Of a stretch of 64,000 nt of DNA, positions 40,501 through 55,500 are shown in pieces (position 1 is the first letter of the stretch; every line of letters starts with the position of its first letter). The stretch is from Akebia trifoliata (lineage: Eukaryota > Streptophyta > Magnoliopsida > Ranunculales > Lardizabalaceae). Location of the stretch: the NCBI GenBank assembly GCA_017979445.1, contig CM030704.1:17963658-18027657 (forward strand), read 5' to 3'. Under the pieces are notes generated by a model. It searched no databases. It was given only the letters and a program-made list of their open reading frames with translations, and had not been told where the DNA came from. Both the position numbers and the translations under genes were made by a program.

Positions 40501-43500
40501 TTAGTCGTCACCAAAGCTCTGATACCATGTAGAAAGTGATTTAGGGTTTAAAGAAGATAAAGAGATAAAAGAATAGAAGAAGAAATTCTAGAGAAAAGTT
40601 ATGTTTATTATTTCTTCTTTCCTATTTTTATAAGTTACATGATAAATAGGAAAAGACGAAGAAGGGCATGACATAAACATAAATGAAAAATAACTATATT
40701 TAATAACCATAAGATTCCTCATTTCGGGGTAAATAGTATATTTATAGAGCAAAGTAGTGGAGGGTGATTACATATAGTCATCGAGGCTTAAAACCTTGTT
40801 TTATTTTGTTGTTTTAGTTTTTCAAAAAACCAAAATGGGACTAAAAAGCAGTCACTTTAATAAATAAAAACAACTTTTTTTTATAAATAGTCAACCCACT
40901 TTTTTTTTGATCGATAAAGATGAATTTATTAAGAGAAAGAAACTGGGGGGGGGGGGTCGAGGGACCAACCCAAAACAAAGAAGAGAAAAAGAAGAAAAAA
41001 AGCAAACAACAACAAAAGCAAAGACAAAAGACTCTCACGCCAACAAACAAACCCTATCCCATCTCACAACAAAATCTTCAAAGAAAATCCCTTTAAACTC
41101 CTTATAAAGTTTACTCCAAGAGAATAGAAACTCCAAATTAGAAAGAACTAATTCTTCCACCGAAGCCTCTTTTCCCTCGATAATTCGAAGACTGCGATGT
41201 TTCCAAATTCCCCAACAAGCTGCGAAAAGAACCAATTACTAAAGAATCCGTTTAGAAGACAAGAAAGACCCTCCCCAAGATAGCCAAGACTCCAAAGCCG
41301 ACTTAACTGATCTGGGAAAGCAACCCACGATGCCAAACAAAGATAAGAAATGCGACCAAATATGTTGAGCCACCTAACAATGCATGAATAAATGATCCAT
41401 CGATTCTGCCTGAGAACCACACAAACTACACTTATTCAGCGATATGAAGCTCCTTTTAATCAACTGATCTATAGTAGCGAGTCTCCCTAAAGTCGCAATC
41501 TAAAGAAAAGTCGAGATTTTCAGAGGAATTTTACCACCCCAAACTAAAGAGCAAGGAAAATACGTTACTGAACTAGGAGCAATACCCTCATACAAAGACT
41601 TCATAGTAAATTTCCCAACCCTAGTACCTTCCCACACTCTCTGATCTTCCGAGGAACTCTCCATACTACTGCTCTCCACCAAAGAAGTTAGCTTCTCAAG
41701 ATTATCCACCTCTCAATCATTAAAAGATTTTCTAAATCCAAAATCCCAATTAGTGACTCCGCTATATAAACTTCTAAAACACGAGATAACTTGATTCTTT
41801 TTCAGCGACAAAACATAAAGATTCGGAAAAAGGTCCTTCAATGGGCCATTCTCATACCACCAATCCTCCCGAAATCCCACCTTACTCTCCCTTCCCACCT
41901 TACACTTCACTTTTTTCTTCAAATGTGGAAGACGTCTAAGGATATCTTTTCACACCCCACAACCCAACGCCCTTGTAGCCGGTTCACGCTCCCATCCATT
42001 CTCATTCACCCCATATTTATCCACAATTACTTTCCTCGAAAGACTCTCCCTTCTCCCCAAACATCCATAGCCACTTTCCTAACAGAGCTAAATAGATATA
42101 ACTAAACTTCCGAAAACCCAAACCCCCACTCCTCTTAGGCAAGCATAACTTGTTCCAACTCACCCAATGATGTTTTCTTACGCCCTCTTTACCATGCCAC
42201 AAGAAGTCCCTACAGATTCTATCTAATTGCACTTCCACATTCCTAGGCAGTGAAAATAAGGAGAAAGTATAACCCACTTTTTCACATTGGTACACATTCA
42301 AGATGTTCTAAAGCATTCTGCAACAAACATAGGTACCTTGAGACATTGTATTTGATGCTTATATAATGTTGAAAAATTATGTTTTATTTGATTAAATAAA
42401 TTCTACGAGTTATAAGATTTGTTTAATGCTTAATATATTGTCGAATACCGGCATGTTTTGAGAAACGTTTTGAAACACATTGAACACCAAGTTAATTGGA
42501 CATATGACAATCATTCTGGCACGTAGGGTGGTGGGGATGTTTCGGATGAATCAATCCCAAGTTGAACAAAACTTTGAATTTTTTTTGTTAGTCGTTATAG
42601 CAGTTGAAAATTCTGCTAGCCTTGAAAATAATACATTTTTTTGCAAATGATGGAAGTGTTGTGGGAATGACAAAAATATCATAGAACTATTATTTTTGTT
42701 TTTTGATAGGCAAATAAAATTTTATTAATAAAAGAAGGGAACTTGAGACGACCAATTCAAGGGAACAAATCAGAAAAACACGACACCACCTCCAAATTAC
42801 ACACCTACCCCTTCCTTATAAATTCTCTAAAAGCTTTACACCAAAAAAATAAAGAAGGACAAAACAGACAAGATAATATCATGAATAGGGAGTTCCCTGT
42901 TCTCGAAGATGTGTCTATTTCTCTCCTTCCAAACTCCCCAACAAATGATAGAAGGCATTAAACTCCAAAGGATGTGTTTAGAAGCCGAGAACAAAGACCC
43001 CCAAACCGACCGAAAGTGTAAAGGATGACCACACCAAAGCTGGGAAACAACCCCTCAAGCCAAAAAGATCAATAAAATTCCCCCAAACCAACTGAGCAAC
43101 CGGGCAATTAAGCAATAAGCGATCCGTCAACTTCTGCATTCTTCTTGGACATGCAATAGTTTGGCCCTTGGAATCCCCTCTTGATAATTTAATCCAAAGT
43201 AGATACTTTACCCAAAGCACTCGCCCAAGAAAAACAGAGACCTTGAAAGGCACCTTTGCTTCCCAGACAATAGAAGCCGGAAAATCCCCTGGCAGGAGTA
43301 GGTAGCCTGCCAAATACATCGATCTAACTGAAAAGGTCCCATTCCCCTGGCAGGAGTAGGTAGCCTGCCTATCCTCAGCATTCCCAAAGGTAGGGACCAA
43401 CTCTAAAACCTCCAGCAAACACCCCACACTTCCAAGGTCCATGTTGTTAAATCATGGAACATTTTTCTTAAGCTGGGTTCATGGCCCAGACAACTAATGA

Positions 43501-46500
43501 TGCCATTGTGGCCTAGCAATATCTTCTCTGTTGTCCTTGAAGCTTCCAATCATTTTAAGCCTCCTCTATTGAGGTGGATTCCTTTATTTGACCATCATCT
43601 ACAGCATGAAACCTTGAAGTAATTTTGGGAGTTGGCTTTTTGTAAGTTGCATAAAAAAAATAGCTTGCATCTGTATTGGTTAAGAATCACATTCTACTGG
43701 TCTCTCATACATCATTAAGAAGTTGACTTGAAAATTATTACCAACAAATTGTTGACTGGTTCTGCTTTTCCATCTAATAGGGTTCTTATGATCTTTTTTT
43801 CTAGTCACAGAAATGCATAGACCACCCACACTCGCACCTACAATTTTGATGATTTTCTTTCACTGTTATATTTGGTATATTTTATTGTGCTTTTATGGAC
43901 CCCATTTTTAGCCGATTGAATGGATTTCTAGAGTTCCAGTTAATATGTGATTATTATTTTTTTTCTTACTAATAATTTTACTGAAATCTTATTTTCATTA
44001 ATAAATACATAACTTTATAGGTTTTCTTATGGACTTAAATTTTCTCTCAACTGACGAACTTCTAGGGTTCCATAATATGTGATTCGTTTCTTCTTTGCAC
44101 TATGCCTGTTTATTTGACTAATCATCTAACATCTTTGCAGCTCTTCCCCCAAGCCTAAATTTTTTATCTATTACTGGCGATTACTTAGAGGGTGAAATAT
44201 TGACAGCATCATATGGATACATAGGTGGTCATGAAGGCAAAAGTCTCTATAATTGGTATCATCATGAGGTAATTATTTTTCATATTACATAGGGAGCTAT
44301 GAATTGCTTCCTCCAATGTTGTATACTCTGAAAGGGGAAGGAATATCTGTCAAATGTGATGGTGCACAGATCCTTCAAATCACCCTAGTAAATTTGTGTC
44401 AACAAACATGACCCGCTTATCTGATCCATGTTGGGTATGGCTCTGCTGTACTCATATTATATTGAGAAGTTCAATTAATGAGAGAGCACTCCTAAACTTA
44501 AAATCAGTTTAGTCATTTTTTTATATAAAATTAAAGTATATATATTAAGAAGGTTGCATTTTGCAAGCTCTATTCCCAATCTGATGCTCTTGACCATTTT
44601 CATGTCAAAGAATTTGTCACAATGTTTTCATTCCATCTTATTTATGACTTATTGGTGATCCGCAGGTTGAAACTGATCCAGGTGCTTTAGTACCTGAGGC
44701 ATCAGGGTATCTTCAGTTCTGTATAACCAAAGATGCTATTGGAAAGTTTATTTCTTTCAGATGTACTCCGGTACGTGATGATGGTACTGTGGGTGAGCCA
44801 AGAACTTCCTTTGGACAGGAGCGGGTTCGTCCTGGTGATTACATTTCCTTTCTTTATTATCATGATTGACAACTACAACAAAAGAAAAAAAAGAAAAAAA
44901 GAAAAAAAGAAAAAAAGAAAAAAAGAAAAAAAGAAAACAAGTTTCTTGTACCAACCATTTGGTGTTGGCAACATGAACCTTTATTCAATTAATCTCGAGT
45001 CATATGCTACATTTTCCTTGATGTTGTGAAATGTCGTAATGAATATAGAAGTAGGTATGAGCTTTTCCCATTTTTTTGTAGCTTGCTACTAGGGTTTTAT
45101 AGAAAGGAAAAAAAGAAGAAGAGAGGAGCTAAGAGAGGAGGAGAAAAAAATAAGAGAAGATTGGAGAAAATAGTAGAAGGGGACATGAGTTTCTTGATCG
45201 CTACCACAATTCCCTCTCCTAATATTATTTTCTTGAAGATAAAATGCTTACATACCTCTGTTTAAGTAATAAAACCAGAAAACACCATTATACCCTAACA
45301 GGCTTATAAATATTAATAAATAAACATTAACTTCCCTCAAACTGTAGCATAGATATCATTTATTCCAAGCCTGGAACAAATTCTAAGGGATTTCTTCCAT
45401 GTGCCTTGGTAAACATATTTACGAGTTGGTTCACATATGCCACATGAGGGGTAGATATCACGTTATGTTTCCTTTGACCTAAAATCCTATTTCTTGCATA
45501 AGGGTCTTCAACTGAATAAATTCACATGTTGTATGAGGCATAGCTTTATTTTCCTGTTCACCACTTGTTCTAGCAACTGACCCTTGTTTTTTTTATAGGC
45601 ATTGTGAAATTTATAATGATATGGAAGGGATATAATCCCAGTTTGCACAAAGTATGAACAGAGAGGAGATCATGAGATGGATACCTTTGTTTTTTTTTTC
45701 CTCCATGGATAATAACCTCTCAATTACAAGTGAAGCTAGCATAGATATCCACGTTGAGTTCTTCTAGGATAGAGCACCAAAAAATATTACTATGAGCGGT
45801 TCTCCTCTATCACTTGGTCTTAGTTTCCACGCATATGCAACGATTATATTCTTTCCTTTTAAGCTTATGGTTCAATATATTACCAAGGGTGGTGAACCAA
45901 ACAAAATATGCCGACAAACTTCAAAATTGTTGGTGGGCCATCATTGAATGGGATTAAGCAAGGTCCTCCTAGGCATGATCAAATGGATCCTGAGATTTTA
46001 AAAAAAAAAATCATATCTTAGATTTACCACTAAGCCTGAAGTCCCAAAGATAATTTTTGGGTTTTAAATGTTGTTCAATTTGTTTCTTATATGAAATTCA
46101 ATTCAATGAATAGGTAGCCCCAAACTGCTTGCTCTACAAATATTGGGAAAGGCTATTGAAGGGACCACACTGCACATTGACAGAACATATTGGGGAGGGG
46201 AAGAAGGCGATTCAATTTTCCGTTGGTTTCTGGTATTACTATCAATCTTTATCTATAGCAGTAATGTTCTTTTGTAGTTGTCTTGTGAAGCTGTGATTTA
46301 GCTCGGGCTTGGCATATATTTTTTTAGCTATTGTTTCAGTAGTAAGTGGAGGAATATCATCTGGGTGTTGTAACAATTAGCTTTCTAGAATATCAAAATT
46401 GTCTGTACAGTGTAGATTACCTGCGTAAGCCTTTTCTATGTTTTTTTTTTTTTTTTGTAATTTTGATATATGGGGTTTCGGTCAGTTTCTTTTTTACATC

Positions 46501-49500
46501 CCATTTTCACCGTATTTGGGCTTTGTTAGGCTTGTTGCGATAAAATCTTTTTTATTGGTAAAAAATAGATAGCTTTGCTTTTTTAAATATTTTCCTCAAT
46601 GTATGGGATGGTTTCTATTTGTTATTTTTTTTTTCCTGATAGATCAACAGAAATTTATTGAAGAAAAATGGAGGTTGGGAAGACCTATTGAAACATAAAA
46701 GGATACAATCATGACCTACCTAACTTGGAACAAATGAAGTCCCACCTATAGAACACCCCTTCGATTTTCTACCATATGATTGATGTCTAAATGTCTCATT
46801 GAATTAACGTGATTCACACCCTGTTTTGCAGACTGGTTCCGATGGATCACAAAGTGAAATCAAAGGTGCCACCTCTGCATCATATACCTTATCAAATAAT
46901 GATATTGGCTTCTTTGTTTCTGTTTCGTGTGAGCCGGTAAGAAGTGATTCGGCCCGTGGTGCTATTGTTCTTTCTGAACAAATTGGTCCCATTATACCTG
47001 GTAAGCTGTTGACAAATGTTTATGAATTATGAACTTCAGTTTCTAAATAAATACCACAAAGGTATTTCTACCCTTCCAATGAGTTCCTACAATACTTTTC
47101 TTTCTCCATGAATGATTGTATTTTATGATGTTAAACCTTTCCCCCCTAAACATATGCATCAATAATGTAGGCCCACCAATTTGTCAGTCTCTCGAATTAC
47201 ATGGATCAATGATGGAAGGAGAGCGTCTAAGCTTTGTCACCAGATACAGTGGAGGGTGAGATTGTCTCTATCTCTAACAGCTTTTCGGAGTCATATTTTA
47301 CCTCTGACCTTTACTTTTGATTCCGGCGCACTTGTGCCTGAGCCTGAGTCATGAACTTCTACTTTTGTTTACCATCCAGTGAAAGAGGAAACTGTTCCCA
47401 TGAATGGTTTAGGTTGAGCAGTAACGGTGTCAAGGACCGACTAAGTGTTGATGGTTAGTATCTTTAGCTCGCCATGTGCTTCTTACAAGCTTTTCTCATA
47501 AGAAACAAATACAACTAGTAAGGTTTAATAATTATTTTAGTTTATTCTCTTGGCAGAGTATCTTGATTTAACCGTGGAGGATGTAGGTAGTATCATAGAG
47601 ATTGTTTACACGCCTGTGCGGCAAGATGGACTAAAAGGGACCCCCAAGCGTGTAGTCTCAGATGTGATTGCTCCTGGTAATATCTTTCTGAAAGAAATAT
47701 TTCATATTTTGGAATAATGATCAATTTGTTCTTAACTCCGCCGATCAAAGAGAAAAAAGATTTCCTAACTTGAACAAACTTGCCATGTTTTTTTATCCTT
47801 TTGGAATGATGGAATTGAGCTTTACATCTGCTTTTTTTCTTTCTTCATGATACATACAATTCCTTTTTCAAAAAAAAAAAAAAAGCATATGTAGCTAGCA
47901 TCATTTAAGATCAAATAGAGTGCTAATAAATCTTATATAAATTGCTGGTATCAAGGTTTAAAATCTCATCTCGAGGCACTGTTTTTTCCCATTTTGAGAC
48001 AATCCGAATTGTAGGTTGTTTTCCATTGGTCTTGGCCGAAACCGGAATATCTCGGCCAATACATTCTGAAATGATATGAAACTAACCATGGCTGATATGA
48101 TACATAATGACCTATTAAAAAATCCGAGACATTGTGAAACGATACGAAATTCAATGAATTCCAAACATATCAATTCAATTATCTTTTCTTTCTTAATTAC
48201 TTTTTTAGCTTTATGCTTTATTTTCTTCCAAGCCATTGCTTGTTTATCAATTGAATCTATTGGTTCAAATTGATTTTATGTGTTCCATTGAACACAAACC
48301 CTCAATTTCTTTCTAATCTATTGATTCACACACTTCCGCTATATTAAGTGGTATTAGAAACTTGATTGAGATCCACCACATGGCTGAAAGCAACAATTTC
48401 GTCACCATGGAGCAACTAGATGAACGATTGGATCAAAGATTTCAAGAACTTGAAGATCGCTTAATAACCGAGATGCAAGACATGATCTTGACTACTTTTA
48501 ACAAGCATAATGGTAATGGAAAGGAAGGAGAAGATCATCCTAGGCAATCAGAGAGTTCTCCACTAATTTTTAGCCATGAGGTGACCCTTGACCTGTTAGA
48601 AAGGGCTGATGAGGATTACCAAGGAATCCAAGTCAGAACCTTTCCTGATTTTGTGTAATCCAAATCAGAACCTTTCCTGATTTTGTGTTATTTATTTCCT
48701 TGGTTAGGCTATGATTTAGTTTCCTATTTTGTTTAGGCTAATTTAGTGGGTTAGTTTCCTAGAATAGCTCCTAGATTGATTCAGTTTCCTATAACAGCTC
48801 CTAGATTGATTCTTAGAAGCTGTATATAATTGTACAGATTGTTTCAATAAAAATCTGAACAGAAATTTTCCAAACTTTTATTTCTGTTTTCATGGTATCA
48901 GAGCTGTGCGTTCCTACCGGCTAAAATTCCAGTTTTTTTTTTTCTGATCGAAGCAAAAATCGATTATCGTCATCAAACATGTCAGGCAATTGTCCACAAA
49001 CAGCAACAGAGAAGTATTCTAATGCCTCTCCAGATGTTAGCCATTCTCTACAGATTACTCAACACAAATTAAACGGGTCAAACTTCCGTGAATGGTTTCA
49101 ATCTGTGTTGTTAGTAATTCGAGGGAAAGGAAAAGTGGGCTACCTAACTGGTGAAATTCCTCCTCCGACAAGCAGTGATGCAAGTTACAAGACATGGGAT
49201 GCTGAAAATTCCATTGTCATGGCATGGTTAATAAATTCCATGGAACCTCGCATAGGACGCACCTATCTGTTTTACAAGACTGCACACGAAATATGGAAGG
49301 CTGTTCAGGAGATGTACTCAGATCTTGAAAACACGTCTCAATGTTTTGAAATTCGTTCTGTTTTGCGAAACATAAGGCAGGGATCAATGTCGGTAACAGA
49401 GTATTACAATCGGCTGATTGATCTCTGGCAAGAAATGGATTTGTTTTACACAATTCCATGGAAGTGTGCTGATGATGGAATACTGTATAATCAAGTCCTT

Positions 49501-52500
49501 GAGAAAGATCGAGTATTTGATTTTCTCCAAGGACTCAATAAAGACTTGGATGAAGTACGAGGTCGTATTCTTGGAATGAAACCCCTTCCTTCTCTCCGTG
49601 AGGTGTTCTCTGAGGTCCGACGAGAAGAAAGCAGGAGAAAAGTAATGTTGAACTCATCCCTTGGAATCCCAGAGGAACAATCTCAAGGATCTGCACTTGC
49701 ATCTACTCGGTCTCATCCTCAGAAGCAAAAAGAACACCGTTTATGGTGTGAGTACTGCAAAAAGCCATATCACACGAAGGAGACCTGCTGGGACATTCAT
49801 GGAAAACCTCGGGATTGGAAGCCACGAAATCAGAGGAAAGACAACCCTACAGCCTGTGTAGCTGAATCTGTTGAGAAAAAAAATCCTAGCACTGCAGCTT
49901 TTACTCCGGAACAAATGGAGATTTTGAGGTCCCTTCTTCACCAACAACAAATTTCTGAGGTATCAAGCTCTACATCTAAAGCAGCAATTGCACAACGAGG
50001 TAATATCTCCTCATCTCTGTTATCACAGAAAGATGATCTAAATGATTGGATTGTTGACACCGGTGCATCAGATCATATGACGGGGCTTCATACAGTCTTA
50101 TTGAATTATAAAAAATGTGATGGTGAGATAAAAGTCTCGGTGGCAAATGGGAATACACTACTTGTGGCTGGAGTTGGAGATGTTTTCTGCCAAGGACTTT
50201 ATTTGAAATCTGTCCTATATGTTCCAAGTTTAAGATACAATCTCCTTTCTGTTAGTAAGTTAACTAAAGATCAAAATTGTAAAGTAACTTTTCTCTGTGA
50301 TCGTTGTGTTTTTCAGGATCCGTCTTCGGGGAAGATGATTGGCAATGCTGAAGAACGACATGGTCTCTACTATCTTTTTGATTCTTCTCCAAGGTTAAAC
50401 CCACATATGTCTCTTGCTGCTTCTACTTCGTTAAATTCAGATGTAATTTTATGGCATAAACGCTTAGGACATCCTAGTTTTCCATATATGAAACATCTGT
50501 ATCCAAAACTATTTCTTAATAAAGATCTCTCTTCGTTCCATTGTGAGTCATGTATTCTTGCAAAACAGTCCCGGAAAAATTATCCTGTTCACAATTACAA
50601 ATCTTCAAAACCATTCCATATAGTTCATAGTGATATCTGGGGAGCAACAAGGATTGTAGATTTAACAGGCAAGAGATGGTTCATCACCTTCATAGATGAC
50701 CATACTCGTGTCTGTTGGGTCTTCCTTTTGAAAAACAAATCTGATGCTGGGCATGTGTTTCAACAGTTCCATAAAATGATAAAGAATGTGTTTCAATGCA
50801 ACATTCACATACTCCGCACAGACAATGGAGGAGAGTATTTCTCCCAGATTCTAGGAGACTACCTCATTGAGAATGGCATATTTCATCAAAGCTCATGTAC
50901 ATCAACCCCACAACAGAATGGGGTTGCAGAGAGAAAAAATCGCCATCTGCTGGAAGTAGCACGATCACTCATGTTTGCTAGTGCAGTTCCACATCATTTT
51001 TGGGGTGACTCTATATTAACTGCTGCATATCTGATCAATAGACTTCCATCAAAACCCCTAAAATTCCGTACACCAGTTAGTTGTCTCCAAAAAGAATTCT
51101 CTCATATCCGTTTAATCAACTCACTCCCACCAAAAATATTTGGGTGTTCTGTGTTTGTTCATAACACCAGTCCTACTCGGGGAAAACTTGATCCAAAGGC
51201 CATCAAATGTATATTCATAGGATATTCTCCCACTAAAAAAGGGTATAAATGTTACAATCCTATCACAAAAAGATTCTATGTGTCTTATGATGTCACATTC
51301 CTAGAAGATAAATCATTCTATTCCCACGATTGTCCTCAGGGGGATAACTTAAATGAAGACAATCATTGGGATCCTTCAATCTCACTTCCTGTGTCTTTGT
51401 CCCACTCTCCATCATTGCCTACGTTATCATCCTCTGAGTCTCCTCCATTACCCTCACAAGATATAACCTCAAGTATTGGTCAAGGGGGAGAATCAATCCA
51501 ACAACAAGGTGAACTACTTGTTTACTCAAGGAGACCCCGTGTTACTCAGCATACTCAGTCATCAGAACTTTTGGCGGATCCACCACAAGATTCACAGAGA
51601 AGAGCTATTACAATAGATGATCTGGATGTTCCCATTGCTATCAGAAAAGGAGTAAGATCTTGTACTCAACACCCAATTTCAAATCATTTGTCATATTGTC
51701 GTTTATCTAACACTCACAGGGCATTCGTATCTCAACTTGATAATGTAACAATTCCAACAAATATATGTGATGCCTTGAGAGATTCAAAATGGAAAGCGGC
51801 AGTTTTGGAAGAAATGAAGGCACTACATGACAATGATACGTGGGAAGTTGTAAATATGCCTGAAGGGAAGAAGTTAGTGGGTTGTAAGTGGATTTTTACT
51901 GTGAAAGTAGGCTTGGAAGGGAAGATAGAGAGATACAAGGCGCGTTTGGTTGCTCAAGGGTACACGCAAACATATGGGCTTGATTACAAAGAAACTTTTG
52001 CACCAGTTGCAAAATTGAACTCTATACGGGTTCTCTTGTCCATGGCAGCCAACTTAGATTGGGAATTGCACCAAATGGACGTCTCAAATGCTTTCCTAAA
52101 TGGAACTCTTAAAGAAGAAGTCTACATGAAGTTGCCTCCTGGCTTCGAAGACAAAGAAAAACCGAGATCAGTGTGTAAACTGAAGAAGTCTCTGTATGGT
52201 TTAAAACAATCCCCTAGGGCATGGTTCACTCGATTCAGCACGGTTATGAAAAGTTTTGGGTACACACAAGGGCAGGCAGACCACACCCTATTCATAAAAC
52301 AGTCAAAGGATGGAAGAAAATCAATCCTGATTGTATATGTTGATGATATGGTGATCACAGGAGATGACAATGACGAGATTGAAAACCTTAAGGGTCTATT
52401 ACAGACTGAGTTCAAGGTTAAAGATCTTGGAAAACTTCAATATTTCCTAGGAATGGAGATTGCCAGAAGCAAAACTGGTATTTTCATTTCTCAAAGGAAA

Positions 52501-55500
52501 TACATCCTAGATCTATTGAAGGAAACCGGGAAGCTTGGTTGTCGTCCAGCTAACACTCCTCTGGAGAAGAATTGGAAGCATAAGATTTCTGAGAATGATC
52601 CTCCAGCTAACAAAGAGAGATATCAACGTCTCGTGGGAAAACTAATCTATCTATCACTTACTAGGCCTGACATTACCTATAGTGTTAGCATAGTTAGTCA
52701 GTTTATGCATGCTCCTACCTTGAGACATCAAAATGCTGTTGATCAGATTCTTAGATATTTGAAAGGAACTCCTGGCAAGGGTATATTATTCAGAAAGAGT
52801 GATAATCGGTCGATTGAAGGATTTGCAGATGCTGATTGGGCTGGTTCAGTTGAGGACAGCAAGTCAACCACTGGATACTGTACAAAGCTTTGGGGGAATG
52901 TTGTTACATGGCGAAGTAAGAAGCAAACTGTTGTGTCAAGGAGTAGTGCAGAAGCAGAATACAGGGCAATTGCACAAGGGATTTGTGAGTTAATCTGGAT
53001 TGAACGACTATTGTCAGACTTAAATGTTCAAATTGATGGTCCAATAAAACTATACAGTGACAGTAAGTCAGCAATAGCAATTGTTCATAACCCTATTCAA
53101 CATGATCGGATGAAACATGTTCGCATCGACAAAAATTTCATCAAATCCGAGATTGAAAGTGGAAAAATCAGTTTGTCCTATGTGCCATCTGAATCACAGG
53201 AAGCAGATATCCTCACAAAACCTTTACTTAGGGTCGGGTTTGAGATAAATGTATCCAAGCTGGGAATGATTGATATACATTCACCAGCTTGAGGGGGAGT
53301 GTTAGAAAGGGCTGATGAGGATTACCAAGGAATCCAAGTCAGAACCTTTCCTGATTTTGTGTAATCCAAATCAGAACCTTTCCTGATTTTGTGTTATTTA
53401 TTTCCTTGGTTAGGCTATGATTTAGTTTCCTATTTTGTTTAGGCTAATTTAGTGGGTTAGTTTCCTAGAATAGCTCCTAGATTGATTCAGTTTCCTATAA
53501 CAGCTCCTAGATTGATTCTTAGAAGCTGTATATAATTGTACAGATTGTTTCAATAAAAATCTGAACAGAAATTTTCCAAACTTTTATTTCTGTTTTCATG
53601 ACCAACACCCTCTTGCTGCTTCTTCATGTCTTACAAAACCTTCCCATCAAAATCCTTCTAATAATCAACTCCCCACACCTCATACCCCCGAACCTCAACC
53701 TTCTAGCCATATCGCATAGTTTCGAGACCCTCAAAATCAAAACCCCCACCCAATGTTGTTTCATAGCATATGTGACCAACATAGGCTGTGCACATATGCG
53801 GTTGCATATTGGTCAGCAATTTTATTTTTTGAAAAAATAGAAAAAAATCAGGAAAAAAATCATAACAAATCATAAAAAATCTCAATAAATTATGTAAGAC
53901 TCATAAACATATATATATATATAAAATATAAAAGATCAACAAAACTTTATGAAATTCAATTAAAAAACCTCAAATCTTTGTTAAAAATGTAAGTTAAAAA
54001 TTAAAAATTACAAAGCATAGTCTTTAATAAATCTAATTTGCATCATATTCCACACAACCATCGCTAATCCATTGGGGAATAACATCTGGATTAGGACCAC
54101 CACCTTCGTCATCATCACTTCCATTCCCATCATCATCTGAATCATCACCTTCTTCTACATTCATTTCTTCCTCTTTTGTTTCTTCATCATATGTTCTCAC
54201 TAACATCTTAGCTATTGTCAATGGTTCTTCAGCTTCATTTTCATTCTCTTCCTCTTGTATCTCTTCTTTATCTTGTAATCTTGAGTGTCCTCTTCTTCTT
54301 TGGCTTGGGCCTTCTCCAAGTGCCAGTGCAAAAGTTGCTTGCTCAACTTGGGCCCAAGTTAAGTCTTTTCCTTCAAACACCGGCTCTTCTCATGCATCAA
54401 TGAGCCTCGAATGATATCCACTCAAGATTTCGATAGAGATAGGGTCGGAGAATCCCAGATTCTCCTTTGCTTGAATCTTTCATGCAATTTTTAATTGTAT
54501 TGTATGAAGACCAAATCATTGAGCTTCGTTTGCTCAAGTCTATTTCTCTTCTTTGTATGAATTTGTTCAATGCATAATAAATTTTTAACTTAAGTTAGTA
54601 ACTAGTAAGTAGTAACTATTAATTACTAACTACTAACTAACAACAAGTAACAAGTTAAGTTTTTAATTTGTTATACCATCTCAAATGTGCTCCAATTATG
54701 TCGCATCCTGATGTCAAACATGTTAGGCCAAGTATTCTAATAGACAATCTCTTGAAGGCTGGATCCTTTGTAATTGGATCATCTCTATAAGCGCACCACC
54801 AGTTGGCTGGATTTAATTATAAGTATTTAATTTTAAAATACAAAGTACAAACAAAGACAAAATATATATTTAATTTATTTATACTTGGAATCTTCGTAGT
54901 TCTATGTCTCTTTACAATCTCCTTTTCAAAAATTCCTTCGTAGTTTTTATATCGATCTAGCTATGATGAGATCCTATCTTGTTCTTCATACGTTGGATCA
55001 TCTTTTCCAAGACATCAAGTAATCGAATCGTATGCGTCAAATCCGCCTTATCAAGATTAGCGGATTGGAAGTATACGATTGAATTAAGGATGCAGGCAGC
55101 CAATATATGGCAGATGATATTTGACTACCCCATCTCCTATTTATAATTTCAACTATTTTATCATAATTTCTGTCTCTATATTGATTATATTCCTTAATTT
55201 TGCAATTGCTTTTTTCCATAGAGTCATAAATATAACTCATGGGTGACTTTTCATCGCCATCTACTAATCTAAACATAGTAATTAAATGCATGGAATCTCT
55301 AAGTGCTTTAACAACACTTGTCCAAAAGTTTTGGGACAAGATAATTTGGGCAACGAATTTGGCTTCGGACTTTTTAGACTAAGGCCCATTGTTCCAATTA
55401 GCTAAAACTACAAAGCTTCTAAGTTCTGCCTTTTCCCTATGAAGGCTTTGTAGTGTTAGAAAGATAGTAGCAACATGTATTATTACAGGTCTAAGTAAAT

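Larger units (their letters stand above)
48594..53598 (+). mobile_element. Intact young Copia LTR retrotransposon
   Basis: 5,005 bp in the same orientation as AIR9. LTRs of 299 bp at 48594-48892 and 53300-53598 read as identical by eye, start TGTTAGAAAG and end GTTTTCA. Target duplication TGACC at 48589-48593 and 53599-53603. Primer-binding site TGGTATCAGAGCT at 48893-48905. Polypurine tract GAGGGGGAG at 53291-53299. One uninterrupted ORF of 1,437 codons. All parts needed for transposition appear present; activity itself cannot be judged from sequence. Confidence 0.96.

Noticed and set aside
44771..44776. Donor GTACGT inside exon 20
   Set aside because: The family sequence and frame run through it to the donor at 44835; stopping here would lose the conserved VRDDG...GEPR segment.
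44733..45029. ORF with Lys-rich tract as a small protein
   Set aside because: It is exon 20 read in another frame plus a GAAAAAAA microsatellite.
48893..48905. tRNA-like sequence
   Set aside because: Only the 3' complement of a tRNA (primer-binding site) is present. No cloverleaf surrounds it, here or at the other PBS sites (9311, 40516, 63493).
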